Source of the DNA: Flavobacterium sandaracinum | GTDB lineage: Bacteria > Bacteroidota > Bacteroidia > Flavobacteriales > Flavobacteriaceae | DNA length: 64,000 nt | Direction of reading: 5' to 3' | Assembly (NCBI RefSeq): GCF_004349135.1 | Contig: NZ_SMFN01000015.1 | Location: 33,255 to 97,254, forward strand | Part shown: positions 16,343 to 26,694 of the stretch, one piece after another | How positions within the stretch are numbered: position 1 is the first letter of the stretch | Layout: each line of letters opens with the position of its first letter | The notes under the pieces: generated by a model | What the model was told of the DNA's origin: nothing | What the model saw: the letters and a program-made list of their open reading frames with translations, nothing else | The model's database searches: none | Position numbers and translations under genes: made by a program

Positions 16343-17278
16343 TTATTTTACCCCAGATAACAAAATAGGTATTGAATACAGTACTTTAACATTTTGCCCT
16401 CTTTGTATTCCTGGTTTCCATTTGCCATAGCTACGAATTACTCTAATGGCTTCTTGATCTAAAATTTCAAATACTGATTTGATGTTTTTTAGTTCAACAA
16501 TTTCTCCATCTTTTTCAATAACAAAAGTAGTTATAATTTTTCCTTTCATATTCTCATAAACTCTAGGTACGTTAAAGTTTTTGCCAATGTGTTTATAAAA
16601 GTCTTTGATTCCTTTTAAGGGTTCGGGTCTGACCTCTAACTTAGTGTATTTGTACTCTTTGTTGTGTTCGTCTTTACTTACTCCAGAAATGATTTCTCCT
16701 TTATTATATTCCTCTATATAGTGAATTTTTTTGTTGTAAGTTCCTGTCCAAGTTCCTTCTTTTAATCCGTTTTTAATTTCTCCTGAATCAAATCCATCTT
16801 CTGTCTTGTCCTCATAGTAGCCGTTTCCATTACTAACGGTTTGTTTTCCTTCTGGATTCCAAAAATTTTTTGTTTCATATGTGGATGAAAAACCATCTTT
16901 TGACTCAAAATATTCACCTTCGGATTTTTTTAAACCACTTTCATACCACTTATCGTCCTTGCCTAATAGTCTAGATTTATAATAATTTGTTTTGTTTTTT
17001 ATATTACCGTTTTCGTAATAAAAAATAAATTCTCCTTCTTTTCCAAATCCATCTTCTGTTTTGGAACTTCCTTCCATTTGTAAAATACCAGATTCATAGT
17101 AATCTTTGATATGATAGCGCTCATTTGTAGTGCCATCTGAATTGATTATCCTATAATATTTATGGCTACCTTCTTTTGTCTCGTTCCATAAAGAATCTAG
17201 GTATATTTTTTTTTCAGTATTATGCTGCGCTAGTAACGCAATAGGGATTAATAGTATGCCTAGTAACAAAGATTTCAT
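16343..17278 (-). CDS. Exported MORN-repeat protein with a TonB C-terminal domain
   Basis: I start at the ATG at 17278, which gives a clean signal peptide (MKSLLLGILLIPIALLAQ); an in-frame ATG at 17296 would add six residues. The middle (about residues 55-210) holds MORN_2/YwqK-like repeats built on YYESG, FYYENGNIKNKTNYY, KWYESGLKKSEGEY and GTWTGTYNKKIHYIEEYNKGEI. The last roughly 85 residues form a TonB-C-like domain (GKIITTFVIEKDGEIVELKNIKS, then DQEAIRVIRSYGKWKPG). No N-terminal membrane anchor like that of true TonB is seen, so it is probably a periplasmic or surface protein and not an energy transducer. Function unknown. It ends up 33 bases downstream of the methionine sulfoxide reductase gene, on the same strand. 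Confidence 0.8.
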   Translation of the reverse strand: MKSLLLGILLIPIALLAQHNTEKKIYLDSLWNETKEGSHKYYRIINSDGTTNERYHIKDYYESGILQMEGSSKTEDGFGKEGEFIFYYENGNIKNKTNYYKSRLLGKDDKWYESGLKKSEGEYFESKDGFSSTYETKNFWNPEGKQTVSNGNGYYEDKTEDGFDSGEIKNGLKEGTWTGTYNKKIHYIEEYNKGEIISGVSKDEHNKEYKYTKLEVRPEPLKGIKDFYKHIGKNFNVPRVYENMKGKIITTFVIEKDGEIVELKNIKSVFEILDQEAIRVIRSYGKWKPGIQRGQNVKVLYSIPILLSGVK

Positions 17279-17310
17279 AAAATAGAGGTTGTTCATTATA
17301 AAAATGTTTT

Positions 17311-17766
17311 TTAGTACAATTTAGCAATTTCCTGATTCACAAACTCTAGGAATTTTTCATCCTCTTTAGTGAATGGATCTATGACATGGCTGTCAATATC
17401 AATTTGTCCTATGTTTTCTCCGTTTACAAAGAGAGGTACTACAATTTCAGATTTTACGGTAAAACTACAAGCGATGTAATTGTCTTGCGCAGCAACATCA
17501 GGCACAACAAAGTTTTCGTTTGAAACTGCCACTTGTCCGCAAATTCCTTTTCCGAAAGGGATAACGGTATGATCCGTTTCTGCTCCTACATAAGGGCCTA
17601 AATGTAAGGTTTTAGAGTCATGATTTGCAAAATAAAATCCTACCCAATTGTAATAAGAAATGGAGTTGCTAAGCAATTGACAGATAGACAACAGTTTTTC
17701 GTCTCTAGATTGTGTTGTATTTAAAGTGATTTCGGTTACTTTTGGTTGTAATTCTTGAAATGTCAT
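17311..17766 (-). CDS. GAF-domain protein, probable free methionine-(R)-sulfoxide reductase
   Basis: This 151-residue protein is a single GAF domain of the fRMsr (YebR/MsrC) type, which reduces free methionine-R-sulfoxide in the cytoplasm. Visible are YYNWVGFYF, LGPYVGAE, IPFGKGICGQVA with the second family cysteine, and YIACSFTVKSEIVVPL with the catalytic cysteine. The first of the three cysteines of the E. coli enzyme is a histidine here (DHTVIPFGKGICG against the family ACVRIPFGRGVCG), so only the two-cysteine mechanism is possible. It is divergent from the exosortase F gene, a neighbourhood I recall from other flavobacteria. A -7-like TACTTTTG is at 17787-17794 on its strand. Confidence 0.85.
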   Translation of the reverse strand: MTFQELQPKVTEITLNTTQSRDEKLLSICQLLSNSISYYNWVGFYFANHDSKTLHLGPYVGAETDHTVIPFGKGICGQVAVSNENFVVPDVAAQDNYIACSFTVKSEIVVPLFVNGENIGQIDIDSHVIDPFTKEDEKFLEFVNQEIAKLY

Positions 17767-17841
17767 ATTTTTACTTTTTATTTATGCAAAAGTATTTAAA
17801 GACCGTTTCAAAAATTGCATAAATTTGTTAAAAAATAGATT

Positions 17842-18390
17842 TTGAAAAATTATTTTACTCTCTACAAGCCGTTTTTGCTTTTTCTAGGCACTTTTTTTTT
17901 GACATATATAGTATTGACCTTTTTGTATCAGCGTTATCTTAATGGTTTTGAAGAAAATAAAATAGATGCTATTACCACAATGGTGAGTTATAATACACAA
18001 TGGGTCATGCAATTATTTAATGATCAATCTTTCATTGAGGAAAGTGCTACACATCCTTATATGAAGTTGTTTTTTAATGATAAATATGTTGCCCGTATTG
18101 TCGAAGGCTGTAATGCGATTAGTGTGATTATTTTGTTTATTTCATTTGTGATATCCTTTTCAGGAAAGCTAAAAACAACCTTCTTTTTTATTTTTGGCGG
18201 AAGCCTACTTATTTATGTGTTGAATGTTTTAAGAATTGCTGCTTTAAGTGCGCTGATTTTTTATTTTCCAAAACAAGAGCCGTTTTTGCACGGAGTCCTT
18301 TTTCCTTTGTATATTTATGGTGTAGTTTTTATTTTGTGGTTAATTTGGGTCCGTAAATTTTCAAGATATGCTTCAAAAGATACTAAATAA
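17842..18390 (+). CDS. xrtF: Exosortase F (XrtF), exosortase-family membrane protein
   Basis: This 182-residue integral membrane protein has the exosortase catalytic triad in the expected membrane context: Cys90 in VEGCNAISV, Arg131 in VLNVLRIAAL and His150 in EPFLHGVLFP. Exosortases cleave a C-terminal sorting signal and hand the protein on for surface attachment. The start must be the TTG at 17842: a stop codon lies two codons upstream and the first ATG comes only after the first membrane helix. A -7-like TAAATTTG lies at 17820-17827. It overlaps its partner gene by 23 bases, so the two are translationally coupled. No substrate with a sorting tail was recognised in the window. Confidence 0.92.
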   Translation: MKNYFTLYKPFLLFLGTFFLTYIVLTFLYQRYLNGFEENKIDAITTMVSYNTQWVMQLFNDQSFIEESATHPYMKLFFNDKYVARIVEGCNAISVIILFISFVISFSGKLKTTFFFIFGGSLLIYVLNVLRIAALSALIFYFPKQEPFLHGVLFPLYIYGVVFILWLIWVRKFSRYASKDTK

Positions 18391-18811
18391 TAAGCTGAGA
18401 CTAGTACAATTCCTCTTTTTGGTTTTATTATTAGTACTCATTCGTGGTTTTGAGAATCAGTTATTTTATGATCCTTTTTTAGATTTCTTCAAAAAGGATT
18501 TTGCTAAATTAAGGTTGCCAAGTTTCAATTCATTCCAATTGTTTTTAGGATTATTATTTCGTTACACATTGAATTCCGCCCTTTCATTAGGTATCATTTA
18601 TGTGCTTTTTAAAGAAGTAATGATGGTTAAGTTTGCTTTTGTTCTGTATTATTTTCTTTTTATGATTCTAATTGTTTCTTTTTTCTATATCATTTTCTTT
18701 ACTCGTGAAAACCATAACTGGATTCTTTTTTATATCCGTCGGTTTTTGATTCAACCTATTTTTTTATTATTGTTTGTTCCTGGATTTTATTACCAAAAAG
18801 GGAATAAATAG
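18368..18811 (+). CDS. Exosortase F system-associated membrane protein
   Basis: This 147-residue protein is very hydrophobic, with about four membrane segments, and ends in a short positively charged tail (YYQKGNK). It matches the small protein always found next to exosortase F in Flavobacteriia (the near-exosortase family); recognisable parts are LIRGFENQLFYDPFLDFFK, LFRYTLNSALSLGIIYVLF and FYIRRFLIQPIFLLLF. Its role is unknown; the overlap with xrtF argues for a complex with the exosortase, perhaps as a stabilising or substrate-presenting subunit. That last point is inference. Confidence 0.9.
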   Translation: MLQKILNNKLRLVQFLFLVLLLVLIRGFENQLFYDPFLDFFKKDFAKLRLPSFNSFQLFLGLLFRYTLNSALSLGIIYVLFKEVMMVKFAFVLYYFLFMILIVSFFYIIFFTRENHNWILFYIRRFLIQPIFLLLFVPGFYYQKGNK

Positions 18812-18869
18812 TCTTTTTTACCTATCTTTAGTGTTGGTCTAAGTAATTGTATATCAAATTATTGTCAAT

Positions 18870-19700
18870 ATGAAAATAGTAAAACATTCAGGAGATATTG
18901 TCGAATTTAATCCGGATAAACTTAAAAAATCACTTCTAAAGTCTGGTGCAAGTGCTCTGGAAGTAGACTCGATTTTGCATGCTATAAAAAAACAAATGTT
19001 TGAGGGAATCGCTACGAAACAAATCTATAAAATGGCTTTTTCCTTGTTGAAAAAAACCGCTAATTCCCATGCAGCAAGGTATAATTTAAGAGAAGCAATT
19101 CGGCTTTTGGGTCCTGCAGGTTTCTTTTTTGAAAAATATATAGGGCGTCTGTTTTCTTCGGAGCATTATAAAACGATAACCAATTTGACATTACAAGGAA
19201 AATGTGTTTCACATGAAATAGATGTTTTGGTTAAAAAAAATGAAACTATCTCCATGGTTGAATGTAAGTATCATGCTGGGAGAGATGTTGCTTCGGATGT
19301 AAAAGTTCCAATGTATATTCTGTCCCGTTTTAATGACATTAAGGAAAGGAGTCATCCTATTTTTGATAGAAAAGACATGGTCTCTAAATGTTGGATTGTC
19401 ACCAACAGCCGGTTTACAGCAGACGCAATCACTTTTGCTAAATGCTCAGGATTAAATTTGTTGAGTTGGAATTATCCTGAAGATAACAATTTGAAAACTA
19501 AGAATGATAGCAATTCCCTTTATCCCGTAACCTGCTTAACGACATTGTCTATCGCTGAAAAAGATAAATTATTAATCTTGGATGTTATTTTAGTAAAAGA
19601 AATTATAAATAATTCAGAATGTTTAAATAGAATCGGATTAAGTCCTAATCGGATGAAAAACGTTTTAAAAGAAGCGTCAGAATTATGCAGGTATATTTAG
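18870..19700 (+). CDS. ATP-cone domain fused to a PD-(D/E)XK (Mrr-like) nuclease domain
   Basis: This 276-residue protein begins with an ATP-cone (residues about 1-85: MKIVKHSGDIVEFNPDKLKK ... ATKQIYKMAFSLLKK ... YNLREAIRLLG), the nucleotide-sensing module known from ribonucleotide reductase and NrdR. It is followed by a restriction-endonuclease-like core with Glu89 (FEKYIGRLF), Asp118 (SHEIDVLV) and Glu131-x-Lys133 (MVECKYH), a complete PD-(D/E)XK active site. A C-terminal region of about 80 residues is less clear. It is probably a nuclease controlled by ATP or dATP; DNA or RNA as target cannot be decided. It lies 43 bases upstream of the beta-CASP hydrolase gene on the same strand. Confidence 0.85.
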   Translation: MKIVKHSGDIVEFNPDKLKKSLLKSGASALEVDSILHAIKKQMFEGIATKQIYKMAFSLLKKTANSHAARYNLREAIRLLGPAGFFFEKYIGRLFSSEHYKTITNLTLQGKCVSHEIDVLVKKNETISMVECKYHAGRDVASDVKVPMYILSRFNDIKERSHPIFDRKDMVSKCWIVTNSRFTADAITFAKCSGLNLLSWNYPEDNNLKTKNDSNSLYPVTCLTTLSIAEKDKLLILDVILVKEIINNSECLNRIGLSPNRMKNVLKEASELCRYI

Positions 19701-19743
19701 AAGGAATGATTACTGAGAGTGTTAAATTTTAAATTCAAATCAA

Positions 19744-21099
19744 ATGAAAGTTAAATTTATAGGTGGAGCGGGAACTGTGACTGGTTCTAAAACATTGATC
19801 GAGAGTAATGGGATTCGGATTTTGATTGATTGTGGATTATTCCAAGGATTAAAACCTTTAAGGGAGCTCAACTGGGATCCGTTGCCAGTTTTACCTTCCA
19901 CAATAGATTTTGTCTTGTTGACTCATGGTCATTTAGATCATTGTGGGTGGTTGCCTAGGCTGGTCAATCAGGGTTTTAAGGGGAAGATATATTGCACGAG
20001 TCCCACAAAAGACATAACGAAACTTATTCTTCTGGATAGCGCTAAAATTCAGGAAGAAGAGGCTAATAAAGCCAATGAGGGCAAATATTCTAAACATGAA
20101 GTTGCCGAGCCGCTGTATACGGTGGAACAAGCCGAAAAAGTTTTTCCGTTGTTTAGAGTGATCAAAATTAATGAGCCAATACCTTTGGATGCTCAAATTG
20201 AGGTTGTTTACACCAATGCAGGACATATTTTGGGTGCTTGCAGTATTGCTTTGACGCTTGAAAATAAAACATTAGTTTTTTCGGGAGATATTGGTCGGGA
20301 TGATGATGTGTTAATGTATCCGCCAACTAAACCTAAAAAAGCCAATTATGTTTTTCTTGAAAGCACCTATGGCAATCGGATTCATCCTAAAACGAACACT
20401 AAATTAGAACTAGAAATGTATATCAATAATACGGTTAATAAAGGCGGAACGATTATTATTCCGAGTTTTGCCGTTGAGCGTGCCCAAACCATCATGTACT
20501 TGTTATGGCAACTCAGGGAAGAAGATAGAATTCCAAATATTCCCTACATCATTGATACACCAATGGGAATCAACGCGCTAAATATTTTTTCTAATAACCA
20601 AAAATGGCATAAGTTATCCTTGGAAGAATGTGTCGAAATGAGTAAAATGTTTTCTTTAGTTTCAGATTATCAGAAAACCATGGAAGTTATTTTTGATGAA
20701 CAACCTAAAGTGGTAATTGCTGCTAGCGGAATGATTACCGGTGGAAGAGTTTTGAGTTATCTGGAACATTATATTGGTTTGCCGGAAACAACTTTGATTA
20801 TTGTAGGGTATCAAGCCGAAGGAACACGCGGAAGAAAATTATTGGAAGGGGCAAAAGAAATTAAAATTCATGGGCAATATTATCCGGTAAAAGCAAAAAT
20901 ATTAGAAATACAGGGGTTGTCAGCACATGGAGATCAAAAAGATTTGTTGAATTGGTTGTCAGAATTGGAGAATAAACCAACCCGAGTATTTTTAGTTCAT
21001 GGTGAAAATGAGCCGCTGGATGAACTCCGCATAAAAGTACAGGAAAAATATGGTTTTGATTGTAAAGTTCCACTGATGGGGCAAGAATTTGAATTGTGA
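19744..21099 (+). CDS. Metallo-beta-lactamase/beta-CASP family hydrolase (probable RNase)
   Basis: This 451-residue protein has the full set of MBL-fold motifs: LLTHGHLDHCGWLP with His61, His63, Asp65 and His66 for the two zinc ions, NAGHILGA, FSGDIGRDDD, and the beta-CASP insert with ESTYGNRIHP, PSFAVERAQT and AASGMITGGRVLSYL, ending in LSAHGDQKDLLNWL. This is the layout of the bacterial YSH1/CPSF73-like exonucleases (RNA metallo-hydrolases). It probably cuts or trims RNA in the cytoplasm. It sits directly behind the ATP-cone nuclease gene and before dedA, all on the plus strand; the 43-base spacing suggests an operon with the nuclease. Confidence 0.93.
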   Translation: MKVKFIGGAGTVTGSKTLIESNGIRILIDCGLFQGLKPLRELNWDPLPVLPSTIDFVLLTHGHLDHCGWLPRLVNQGFKGKIYCTSPTKDITKLILLDSAKIQEEEANKANEGKYSKHEVAEPLYTVEQAEKVFPLFRVIKINEPIPLDAQIEVVYTNAGHILGACSIALTLENKTLVFSGDIGRDDDVLMYPPTKPKKANYVFLESTYGNRIHPKTNTKLELEMYINNTVNKGGTIIIPSFAVERAQTIMYLLWQLREEDRIPNIPYIIDTPMGINALNIFSNNQKWHKLSLEECVEMSKMFSLVSDYQKTMEVIFDEQPKVVIAASGMITGGRVLSYLEHYIGLPETTLIIVGYQAEGTRGRKLLEGAKEIKIHGQYYPVKAKILEIQGLSAHGDQKDLLNWLSELENKPTRVFLVHGENEPLDELRIKVQEKYGFDCKVPLMGQEFEL

Positions 21100-21256
21100 T
21101 GTTGCTTTCTTAAAGAAGTATGCCTGTCAGTAGAAGTAGTTTTGTGAAAAAAGAGGCAATTTTGTAGGTGTATTTTACAAATTTAAATTTCTTGTACATT
21201 TCTAAAATTGAGTTATAGTATTAACCGTTAATAAAACTTTAAAATAGCGACATAAA

Positions 21257-21287
21257 TTGTGGTTAAGATATATTATCCGTACTTTCA
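21257..21287 (+). promoter_or_regulatory. Putative promoter of dedA
   Basis: TTG at 21257-21259, 20 bases, then TACTTTCA at 21280-21287, one mismatch from TAnnTTTG. The gene starts at 21321. Confidence 0.55.
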
Positions 21288-21320
21288 CACACGAATAATT
21301 TTAGCATAAAACACCGTAGA

Positions 21321-22001
21321 ATGAACGATTTTGATTGGAAGAATTTAATTGACCCACTTTTTTATATTCATTTTGATGTTAATGGAATTAAATTGGGTAT
21401 TTATATAGTTTTATTTATTGTATTTGCTGAAACCGGTCTTTTTGCAGGTTTCTTTTTACCGGGAGATAGTTTGTTGTTTTTAGCAGGAATTTATAGCCGG
21501 GAATTAATAGAAAATATTTTATTTATTGATAATGATTTTCTTAATGTTGTTCTTTTATCAACATTGGTAGCATTGTCTGGAATTTTGGGAAACATTGTCG
21601 GATATTGGTTTGGTTCAAAAAGTGGATACTATTTGTACAATAAACAGGATAGTTTTTGGTTCAAGAGAAAGTACTTAGTTCAATCCAAAGATTTTTTCGA
21701 AAAATACGGTGGAAAAGCAATCATCTTTGCTCGTTTTCTTCCAATATTTAGAACTTTTGCACCTATTGTAGCTGGGATTGTATCCATGGATAAACAAAAA
21801 TTTATGTTCTATAATGTTCTAAGTTCATTTATCTGGTCTTTTACGTTAATTTTTGCTGGACATTATTTATATGGTTTCTTGCTTGCTAATTATCAAATTG
21901 ATTTGAAAGAGCATATTGAATTAATTGTATTAGCTTTAGTGGGAATTACTGTTTTACCCGTAATTTACAAGTTTAGTAAAAAATCGAAAGTTCAAGAATA
22001 A
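21321..22001 (+). CDS. DedA-family membrane protein
   Basis: A 226-residue inner-membrane protein of the DedA/VTT family. Signature pieces are FAETGLFAGFFLPGDSLLFLAG, GNIVGYWFGSKSGYYL, and ARFLPIFRTFAPIVAGIVSMD with the conserved charged residues used in proton coupling. Family members act as lipid flippases (for example undecaprenyl phosphate or phosphatidylethanolamine translocation) and influence envelope integrity; which lipid is handled here is not visible. It has its own promoter and a strong terminator, so it is likely a single-gene unit. Confidence 0.93.
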   Translation: MNDFDWKNLIDPLFYIHFDVNGIKLGIYIVLFIVFAETGLFAGFFLPGDSLLFLAGIYSRELIENILFIDNDFLNVVLLSTLVALSGILGNIVGYWFGSKSGYYLYNKQDSFWFKRKYLVQSKDFFEKYGGKAIIFARFLPIFRTFAPIVAGIVSMDKQKFMFYNVLSSFIWSFTLIFAGHYLYGFLLANYQIDLKEHIELIVLALVGITVLPVIYKFSKKSKVQE

Positions 22002-22018
22002 ATCTAATTTAAAAATCA

Positions 22019-22062
22019 AAAATGCCCCCAATTAGTGTAGAACTATTTGGGGGCATTTTAGT
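22019..22062. terminator. Bidirectional terminator after dedA
   Basis: A perfect 13-bp AAAATGCCCCCAA / TTGGGGGCATTTT stem between the convergent dedA gene and the minus-strand gene ending at 22074. Confidence 0.9.
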
Positions 22063-22073
22063 GTTGCTTAGTT

Positions 22074-24443
22074 TTACTTTAATTGAGCTACCTTTTCTTC
22101 ATGGAAAATTTGTCCGTCTGTAGTCATACCTTCTATGATAATTTTGCAGTTTTTTTTGTTATAATCTAGAATATCAAATGTGAAATTACCGTTTGAATCT
22201 GAAATTGTTCTTGTAAACCAACTAATTATGCCAAAGTTATTAAAGCCATTACTAGAAGCACTGGCGTAATCTAAATTTTGAAAAGGACTATTTTTTGAAA
22301 ATGCATCTTTTACAAAAAACGAATTTGGATTTGATTTTTTGGAGTAAGTATTTTGTTGTTTTTTGGTGTAAATTCTAATTATTCCAAGATTATTGTTAAA
22401 GCTTGGCACTATAGCTAGAGAATTAATATAGATTTCATCAAGTTCATCCATTTTTATAAATTCAAGTTCTTGATAGTCAAAGTAGAGTTGCCTATCATCA
22501 ATATAAACAATTGGTGTGGGTAGTATTGACAAAGCAGGCAATCTAGTATATATATTTATCTTGCCAATGGTTCGTTCAACCTTGAACCCGTTTGCTTCTA
22601 TAAAATTTAAAATACTTGAAAAGTTGTTGGTACTATCAATTTTATGACCACGAAGCATTCTGTTTGAAAGAATTTTGTTATATGTTAATTGTTTTTTTTT
22701 ATTTTTTGTTACAACTTCTTGAAGTTGAATTATTTTTTCCTTAAAGTCTGGTAAATCAAGATTTACGGTTTTAATAGTGTCATTTTCTGAATTGCAGTTC
22801 TCTTTAATAAGACCAGTAAAAACTTTATTGTAAGGTTTTTTTCTATTGACAACTTGTATCGCTAATTTTGCGTCAACATATTCAAAATTCGGTAGTTTAT
22901 GTAAGGATAAATTAACATAAGTAGAATCTGTTAAAAGCAGATTTTGAAATTCGAAAGTACCATTTTCAGTAACATCCGCTGATGCCGTTATGAATTCTTT
23001 ACTGCTTACTAGTTTTACTTTATGAAATGATTTATTTTTAGGTGGGTTAGCCATTGTTCCTTTTAGATTAATTCCAATGTCAAAAGAATAATGTGCAGTA
23101 GGTGGTTGCAGTTTCATGTATTCCCAATCATATTTTAGGATTTCTTGATTCAGTAGAGCCAAATCTAATTCGTAATATTTTAATCTATTTACATCATTTA
23201 AATAATAATTAGAATTCAGAAGAGATGTCTTTATATAAGGGTTGATAGTCAATCCTGCAATGATAGAATTGTTTTCGTCGATACTTTTCGTTTCTGTAGG
23301 TAAAACAGAAATACTAATCATATTATTAGTTGAATTGGAGAATGCGGCAAGTTTTATAGTGTCTACCTGTTGGTTATTTTTTATAACATTATAGTTATTT
23401 TTTGCAATGGGACTAATGTATATTTGTCTTTCAGACCATTGTTTTAATTCATTATCAATTATTCTGATGGTATTAATTCCTGGATTTAGATCTGTATTAT
23501 TGAAAACAATTATTTGCTCTAAGTCATTAGGATTAATGTTTAAAGGTTGAACGATGTAATTTTGGTCTTGATGAATGACTAAATTTAATCCACGTGATTG
23601 TAAGCTATTGAAACTAGATTTATTTGTTTTTACTTTGATTGTAGTTTTGTTTTCTAGCATGAAGGAACTTGCTTCAATAGCTACGCCTATTAAATTAGCA
23701 GAGGGCAAATTATTTTCGATAATTTTGTCTTCATATTTCACTACTACTTTTAGTACTTCTGTAGTTGGGATTGTGTAAAATTTTCCGAAGCCAAAATTAT
23801 TTAATTTGACCGTTTGCAAAGCCTCTCCTTTGCTATTTTGTATTGTTGCTTCAAGATTTACAGGTGTATTATTATTGCAGTCTTTTACTTGTATCCCGAT
23901 AGTATTTGAAACTCCGCTAATAAGATTTTTTCCCTCTGGATTTAGGTATATTTTAAGTGTTTCTTTAACTATTTTTTTTGTATTGCGAATGCCTTGGTCT
24001 GGATTGATTATGTTTACTTTTACCAAAGTAGATTCATTTTCTGTAAAGTTATTCATCCAGTTAGTATATACTTGTATGTAATAGTTTCCGGAATCCAGAT
24101 TGGGTTCTAGTTTAATATGACCCGAAAAAACACCATTGTCAGCAAATACTAATTTTTCAGAGAGTTGTTTTCCTCTTTCGTCTAATAATAGTACAAAAAC
24201 ATTGGAAGTGTAAAATGGTTTAGTAGTCTTTCTATTGACTATGTATCCTTGATACCATATAGTCTCTTCGCTTAAGAATGTTGTTTTATTTACATGAATA
24301 TGAATTGCTTCTCTATCTAATGTAAAATAATTTTCAAGAACAGCACCAATCTTTGATTTGACGGTTTCTTCATTAGGCTGGCTAAAAATAACCGAAGAAA
24401 CTAATGAAGTAACGAGTAGAAAAAAATGCCTTGGTTTTGTCAT
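22074..24443 (-). CDS. Large exported protein, MG2-like N-terminus and TonB-plug-like C-terminus
   Basis: This 789-residue protein has a signal peptide (HFFLLVTSLVSSVIFSQ). Its N-terminal third resembles the MG2 domain of alpha-2-macroglobulin-like proteins (HIHVNKTTFLSEETIWYQGYI, then LDSGNYYIQVYTNW). Near residues 660-710, TPIVYIDDRQLYF and LDEIYINSLAI ... GIIRIYTKK look like a degenerate TonB-dependent-receptor plug, and the end again resembles a beta-sandwich. There is no beta-barrel and no type IX C-terminal signal that I recognise. Proteins of this shape are common and poorly described in Bacteroidota. It is a single gene on the minus strand, downstream of groEL but behind groEL's terminator. 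Function unknown. Confidence 0.75.
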   Translation of the reverse strand: MTKPRHFFLLVTSLVSSVIFSQPNEETVKSKIGAVLENYFTLDREAIHIHVNKTTFLSEETIWYQGYIVNRKTTKPFYTSNVFVLLLDERGKQLSEKLVFADNGVFSGHIKLEPNLDSGNYYIQVYTNWMNNFTENESTLVKVNIINPDQGIRNTKKIVKETLKIYLNPEGKNLISGVSNTIGIQVKDCNNNTPVNLEATIQNSKGEALQTVKLNNFGFGKFYTIPTTEVLKVVVKYEDKIIENNLPSANLIGVAIEASSFMLENKTTIKVKTNKSSFNSLQSRGLNLVIHQDQNYIVQPLNINPNDLEQIIVFNNTDLNPGINTIRIIDNELKQWSERQIYISPIAKNNYNVIKNNQQVDTIKLAAFSNSTNNMISISVLPTETKSIDENNSIIAGLTINPYIKTSLLNSNYYLNDVNRLKYYELDLALLNQEILKYDWEYMKLQPPTAHYSFDIGINLKGTMANPPKNKSFHKVKLVSSKEFITASADVTENGTFEFQNLLLTDSTYVNLSLHKLPNFEYVDAKLAIQVVNRKKPYNKVFTGLIKENCNSENDTIKTVNLDLPDFKEKIIQLQEVVTKNKKKQLTYNKILSNRMLRGHKIDSTNNFSSILNFIEANGFKVERTIGKINIYTRLPALSILPTPIVYIDDRQLYFDYQELEFIKMDELDEIYINSLAIVPSFNNNLGIIRIYTKKQQNTYSKKSNPNSFFVKDAFSKNSPFQNLDYASASSNGFNNFGIISWFTRTISDSNGNFTFDILDYNKKNCKIIIEGMTTDGQIFHEEKVAQLK

Positions 24444-24526
24444 AAAAACAGGTTGTCTTAGTTGCTAATTTAGTAGTAAAAGTATGAAATTAATTCACTA
24501 ATCCAATTTTAATTGTATAGGCAAAA

Positions 24527-24564
24527 AAAAATGAGCCCGAAATACAATCGAGCTCATTTTCTTT
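24527..24564 (-). terminator. Terminator of groEL
   Basis: A 9-bp AAAATGAGC / GCTCATTTT stem; on the minus strand it is followed by a long T run. Confidence 0.8.
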
Positions 24565-24618
24565 AAAAAATCTAAATATTTTTGGTTTATTTTAAATTTT
24601 AATCTAAAGGAAGTGATA

Positions 24619-26259
<1,641 letters not shown>

Positions 26260-26328
26260 TTAATGTTTAAAATTGTTTTTGTTCAACGATTAGGATTCTA
26301 ACTTAAAATCCGAAACTTGAAACAAAAT

Positions 26329-26604
26329 TTAAATAATTGCAAGAATATCGTCTTCACGCATGATCAAATAATCTTTTCCTTCTAGTTTCAATTCAGTTCC
26401 AGCATATTTTCCGTAAAGTACGGAATCTCCAATTTTCACTGTCATCGTATGTTCTTTTGTACCATTTCCAACTGCCACAACAGTTCCTTTTTGTGGTTTT
26501 TCTTTGGCTGTATCTGGAATAAAAATCCCTGACGCAGTTTTTGTCTCAGCTGCGACTGGTTCGATAAGAACTCTGTCTGAAAGTGGTTTGATGTTTAAAG
26601 CCAT
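26329..26604 (-). CDS. groES: Co-chaperonin GroES (Hsp10)
   Basis: A 91-residue GroES, the lid of the GroEL chamber. It shows the family start [16 protein letters not shown], the mobile loop [20 protein letters not shown], and [20 protein letters not shown]. It precedes groEL in one operon. Upstream, between the secG terminator and the start codon, lies an inverted repeat (26661-26682) that could be the heat-shock control site. Confidence 0.98.
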   Translation of the reverse strand: MALNIKPLSDRVLIEPVAAETKTASGIFIPDTAKEKPQKGTVVAVGNGTKEHTMTVKIGDSVLYGKYAGTELKLEGKDYLIMREDDILAII

Positions 26605-26660
26605 GATTTTATGTTTTTAGTATTATTTAATATATTAAAAGAATAAGATTTCAGAAATTA

Positions 26661-26682
26661 TGCCAGCCTATGATAACTGACA
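26661..26682. promoter_or_regulatory. Inverted repeat upstream of groES
   Basis: TGCCAG at 26661-26666 and CTGACA at 26677-26682, complementary except for one base, separated by 10 bases and lying 57-78 bases upstream of the groES start. It could be an operator or heat-shock element; that is an inference from position and symmetry. Confidence 0.4.
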
Positions 26683-26694
26683 CATTTTCTTATA

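Noticed and set aside
16343..17278. True TonB energy transducer or YwqK-type antitoxin
   Set aside because: There is no N-terminal membrane anchor with a proline-rich spacer and no toxin partner gene; only the repeat and C-terminal domains are shared.
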